Below, in pieces: positions 60,174 through 64,000 of a stretch of 64,000 nt of DNA. Below the pieces are notes generated by a model. That model did not search any database. It was not told where the DNA came from and saw only the letters and a list, made by a program, of their open reading frames with translations. The translations under genes were made by a program, and so were the position numbers. Position 1 is the first letter of the stretch. Each line of letters starts with the position of its first letter. This DNA comes from Boesenbergia rotunda. Taxonomy: Eukaryota > Streptophyta > Magnoliopsida > Zingiberales > Zingiberaceae. The DNA lies in contig JAGFNQ010005257.1 of the NCBI GenBank assembly GCA_024364735.1, forward strand, positions 220,760 through 284,759. Reading direction: 5' to 3'.

Positions 60174-60862
60174 CCGAAAACAAATCTATAAATTATCATT
60201 TTAGTACATTCAATTCAAAAATTGATCATAAAAGATTAAAGAGTTTTTTTTTAAAATAGCAAATTACTCATGGTAGAAATAAGTATAGCTCAAAAAGGAA
60301 AAGAAAAAGATTAAATGATACGTGGAAGTACTACAAGTTTGCATTCAGTATAAGCTCTAAACGTTTTGGCTATTGGTAAATATAATAACTGGGTTTCATG
60401 TGCATTTTATTAATGAAATTTATACCTGGAATTAGTACACTGTGCTTATGAATTGTTTCTGATTATTTCAATTATACATTAATGGATACAATTAGTGAAT
60501 CTTAACAATCACTGGATATGCATACACAGCTCATTTAGTCCTACATCCCCTACATAATTTTAAACCTCGCTCTGTAGAGTCATACCATTAGTAATACCTT
60601 TATTCATACTTCGTATTCTGATCAAATTACATGTAAACTAAGATTGCTCATCTTGTCTTATAATTTAGTACTAGACATTACAAAATGAGCAAATAAACTA
60701 GCTTGATATGAATGAACCAATTAAAAAATAGATAATATGAGATGTGAACACATATGACCATTTAAACTTCATTTTAATTATATTGTTCTGGTAGAATCTC
60801 AATGCGAAAACATCATATACACGCACTGAAAAATAAAATAGAATTTCTTGAGTGATCCATGC
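60174..60862. other. AT-rich spacer
   Basis: No gene or repeat boundary is supported. Confidence 0.5.
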
Positions 60863-60867
60863 GAAAA

Positions 60868-62772
60868 TAATGCAAGAGTATTCTATGAATTTTTTTTATT
60901 AATTTTAGTAAATAGTCTTTTTTATAATTTTTAAGTTTTTTATATTTTAAATATATTTGATAATTTTTATTTTTTATAATTTTAGAATTTTTAGTACTTT
61001 TAAAATTTTTAAAATTAATTTATTTTCTAAAATTAACTTAGATTTTATCCTTTTATAAGATTTGTTTTTTAAACTTTTTTTTTCTTTTTTCTTTTTTTTT
61101 TTCGGTTACGACTTTTTCTTATTTCTTAGACTATTTAAACACATACTAGGGTTGATACAAATAAAAGAGAAGAGAAGTTTTTATTAATAATATTTTCGGC
61201 AGTGTCGTTTATTTTCCTATTTCTTGGTATTCTTCTTCGAATTAACAAGTTCTAAAAGATTGTTTCTGATATTCATGCACGGATCAACGGATTCAATAGC
61301 CCACAGGATAATCGTCATCCTGCCCGGTGTCAATTGGTATCAGAGTCTTAGATCCATGGATGATCTTCGTGGTAGTGGTCATGCTTGTGAAAGACAGGTT
61401 CCAACTGAGGAAGTCTTGCACCAGGATAGAAGCATACCGTACGAGCTCATCGAAGATCTACAGAGACAAGTTACGGAGTTATCCCAGCGTATAGCGGCAT
61501 AAGATCTTGAAGATCGTGAGGTACGTAGTCGAGATTGTAACAGGCAGGTTCCGACTGCGGGAGCCTCACACTGTGATTGCAGTTTCCGAGATCTTAAAGG
61601 TCGTAAGTTCTTTTATTTAAATTTGGATAAAAATTTTCTTGAGAAAGATATGGACGACAAAATTGAAATTGTCGGCGATCCAATTTATGACGAAGACAAT
61701 ATCGAGTCAATTAGCAAGCTAGTATATGATGAGAAAGAAATTCACATGGTACTTTATGACAATGTTAATTCTCATGATACGGTCATCTCTGGGGATGCTA
61801 ATTCTCATAGTACATCAACCCATATGCATTCGTGATCTTGCCAAACAATCTCATCATCAAATCTACATTTGGTGCATGCCACCAGCTAGTTCAGCAAACC
61901 CGTCAAAGCATACCTTTGTAACTTCTTGGACCTGTTGAGTATGATAATCCTCCAGAACTCAGTTCTGAAATTAAATATTTATCATATGAAAGTAGCAATC
62001 ATTTGGAAGAAAGATCTCCATTATTTTCTCTACTAGTTAGAAAGAAGTTGCTCTCTTTGCATTCAACATTGGAAGCTACGAGATATGCACAAGCACTAGA
62101 GTCCTACAAATAGGAGTATCTTGCTCGAGATGAAGCAGATGAATTTGAGGACACAAGCAAAGTTTGCAATGTCATGCTCATCTACGGATCATTGAGGATT
62201 ACAAAAGTTCAGCAACTGCTAGTGGATTTTGCCTATTTGATACCAAATGATCTTCCTCTCGAACAACCACCTGACACTACCTGAACTCGAGAACGAGTTC
62301 TTTTTAACCCGGGACGCCTGATGCAGGAGTATTCTATGGATTTTTTTCATTAATTTTAATAAATTAGTCTTTTTATAATTTTTTAATTTTGTTTATATTT
62401 TTTATATTTTAGATAACTTTTATCTTTTATAATTTTAGGATTTTCAATCCTTTTAAAATTTTTTGAATTAATTTTATTTTCTAAAAATTAGTTTACATTT
62501 TAACTTTTTATATGATTTGTTCTTATTTAATTATATTATTTCTGTTGCGACTTTTTTTTATTTCTTAGGCTATTTAAACATAAGTTAGGATTGATGTAAA
62601 TAGAAGAGAAGAAAAGTTTTTAATTAATAATATTTACAATAGTACCATTTATTTCCCTATTTCCTGGTATTCATTTTCGAATTAATAGGTTCTAGAAGAT
62701 TGTTTCCAATATTCATGCAAGGATCAACGGATTCAATAGCCTGCAGGATAATTGCCATTATGTCCGGCGTCA
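60868..62772 (+). mobile_element. Short non-autonomous LTR element, 1,905 bp
   Basis: LTRs at 60868-61332 and 62319-62772 are similar, both ending GTCA after a GGATAAT..CAT..CCGG segment. The exact duplication GAAAA flanks the element (60863-60867, 62773-62777). The 5' LTR begins TAATGCA where the 3' LTR has TGATGCA, so its first G is mutated. A PBS-like TTGGTATCAGAG is at 61333-61346. The interior (986 bp) has a short Gag-like start (MDDLRGSG..., LIEDLQRQVTELSQRIAA) of gypsy type, then stops. No pol. Confidence 0.85.
61356..61835 (+). pseudogene. Gag-leader remnant of the short LTR element
   Basis: The ATG at 61356 begins MDDLRGSGHACERQ, leading to a coiled-coil-like LIEDLQRQVTELSQRIAA seen in plant gypsy Gag N-termini, with a stop at 61500. 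A second piece at 61623-61835 is acidic. No zinc knuckle or pol follows. Confidence 0.55.
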
Positions 62773-62777
62773 GAAAA

Positions 62778-63115
62778 ACTCATACAAAATTTCTATCTAC
62801 GGGTTATACCTTTGATGTATGATCTTCAGTTATCTCGTTAGTCCTTTAGTTCGATGGATCTCTTGCATATTCAGAATGTTCGTGCCTCTAGTAGTATCCA
62901 CACGAACATGATCCACGCATTAGAGAAGAATCACTTTAGGTGTGCTAGCAACTTGTGATTGTTCACAAAATATCAAAAATATCAAATGAAGGTTTCCGCT
63001 AAGAGGGAGAGGAGGAAGAGGATGATTGAAGAACACTTCTTCTTGTCTTTCACTTGTCCAAATCCGAAAATATGCAAGAGGAGATCTTTTATATTCACCT
63101 CATAAATGTTGATGC
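62778..63115 (-). repeat. Copia LTR fragment
   Basis: The minus strand shows GTGTGGATACTACTAGAGGC and CAAGTTGCTAGCACACC, which correspond to the R/U5 part of the Copia-2 LTR near 26660-26750. A TATA-like ATATAAAAG lies near 63086-63094 on the minus strand. Confidence 0.65.
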
Positions 63116-63199
63116 AGTCTGACCTGATTGTTGTTTTGGTATTGACACCAATTTAAGTTTAGGTGAGTAAGATAAGTTTGGCTTAAGTCCTAGTCGGGG

Positions 63200-63690
63200 A
63201 CTGGGCACAAATCCCGATAAGTGAAGCCGGGTGACGGAAACCCCAGTGAGTGAAGCCGGGTCCTGGTGAGTGAAGTCGGGTGACGGAACCCCCGGTGAGT
63301 GAAGAAGTCGGGTGACGGAACCCCCGGTGAGTGAAGGCGGGTCCTGGTGAGTGAAGTCGGGTGACGGAAACCCCGGTGAGTGAAGCCGGGTCCTAGCGAG
63401 TGAAGCTGGGTGAAGGAAATCCCGGTGAGTGAAGTCGGGTCCTAGCGAGTGAAGCTAGGTGATGGAAACCCCGGTGAGTGAAGCCGGGTCCTAGCGAGTG
63501 AAGCTAGGTGATGGAAACCCCGGTGAGTGAAATCGGATCCTAGCGAGTGAAGGTAGGTGACGGAAATCCCGGTGAGTGAAGCCGGGTCCTAGCGAGTGAA
63601 GCTAGGTGAAGGAAATCCTGGTGAGTGAAGCCGGGTCCTAGTGAGTGATGCTAGGTTGAACAAAGTCCCGGTGAGTGAAGCTGGGCACGA
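63200..63690 (+). repeat. GTGAGTGAAG minisatellite
   Basis: The words CCCCGGTGAGTGAAG.CGGGT and CCTAGCGAGTGAAGCTAGGTGA alternate, giving a compound unit of about 46 bp over roughly ten repeats. It probably belongs to an LTR that extends beyond the window. Confidence 0.85.
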
Positions 63691-63732
63691 AGTCTTGGTC
63701 CGAGGGACTGAGCATAAGTTGGAGAATAGCTG

Positions 63733-63983
63733 GATCGGTCTGGAGTCCGATCAGGGAGTTGGCACGAACTCCCTTGATAATAGATCGGTCTGGAGACCGA
63801 TCCAGGGTGTCTGATCATTCTGATGAATGATCAGAAAGAGAACAGAAACATTCTGTGTGGTTTTTGATCGTTCTGGTGAACGATCAGAGAGAGATCAGAA
63901 AGGGTATGGAGAAAATCCTAATCGGTCTGAGAAACCGATCAGGATCCTCCTGGACCGATCAGGATGGCTCCTGATCGGTCCAG
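63733..63983 (+). other. Series of six hairpins with differing stems
   Basis: Hairpins at 63733-63752, 63783-63802, 63811-63834, 63865-63886, 63917-63943 and 63950-63983. The four perfect stems are 8, 10, 9 and 15 bp with loops TGGA, TGAT, TGGT and TGGC. The first and fifth have one or two mismatches. Arms read GATCGGTC, CTGATCATTC, TGATCGTTC and CTGGACCGATCAGGA. It sits in the same repeat-derived region as the minisatellite and runs to the window edge. Confidence 0.85.
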
Positions 63984-64000
63984 AGGTGACCTGATCAGTC

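Noticed and set aside
1..64000. An operon-like or defence-like novel system
   Set aside because: The sequence is plant nuclear DNA with three intact, unrelated genes and nested transposons; nothing supports such a system.

Overview
The window is nuclear DNA of a flowering plant, most likely a monocot. It contains spliced genes with GT/AG introns, plant-specific families (an MBD8-type methyl-CpG-binding protein, a 14-3-3 protein, an ATL RING-H2 ligase and a group Ia bHLH relic), GC-rich first exons followed by AT-rich later exons, an Au SINE and a dense load of LTR retrotransposons. A commelinid such as a member of the Zingiberales is possible, but the species is inferred only from style. I see no bacterial or phage features, no CRISPR array and no defence operon.

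Layout. (1) 187-7393, minus: a five-exon MBD8-like gene with an Au SINE in its long intron. (2) 8124-17424: an old minus-strand Copia element. A 2.3 kb solo LTR sits in its 5' LTR and a tRNA-Val-like sequence lies at its primer-binding side. (3) 17777-28560: a Ty3/gypsy element bounded by the target-site duplication AGGAC. It keeps gag, and a second Copia element (about 19.7-26.9 kb) is nested inside it. (4) 28.6-39.3 kb: a gene-free block of LTR pieces, MITEs and an 88-bp tandem array that two solo LTRs have entered. (5) 40568-43568, plus: an intact four-exon 14-3-3 gene, followed 375 bp later by a 2.9 kb solo LTR. (6) 46.9-55.2 kb: repeats, a SINE, and a gypsy pol relic into which a Harbinger-like MITE and a gag-only LTR element have jumped. 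(7) 56003-57058, plus: an intact single-exon ATL-type RING-H2 gene. (8) 58177-59440, minus: a bHLH pseudogene split by a SINE. (9) 60868-64000: a short non-autonomous LTR element, a Copia LTR piece, a minisatellite and a run of hairpins.

The three intact genes (chromatin reader, phosphoprotein adaptor, membrane E3 ligase) show no sign of acting together; they are islands in a nested-retrotransposon landscape. Most element boundaries were set by finding TG...CA ends with matching target-site duplications by eye. The most unusual signal is a series of six hairpins at 63733-63983. Their stems differ in sequence but remain self-complementary, and their short loops start with TG. A related theme is clusters of short palindromic words inside several unrelated LTRs.
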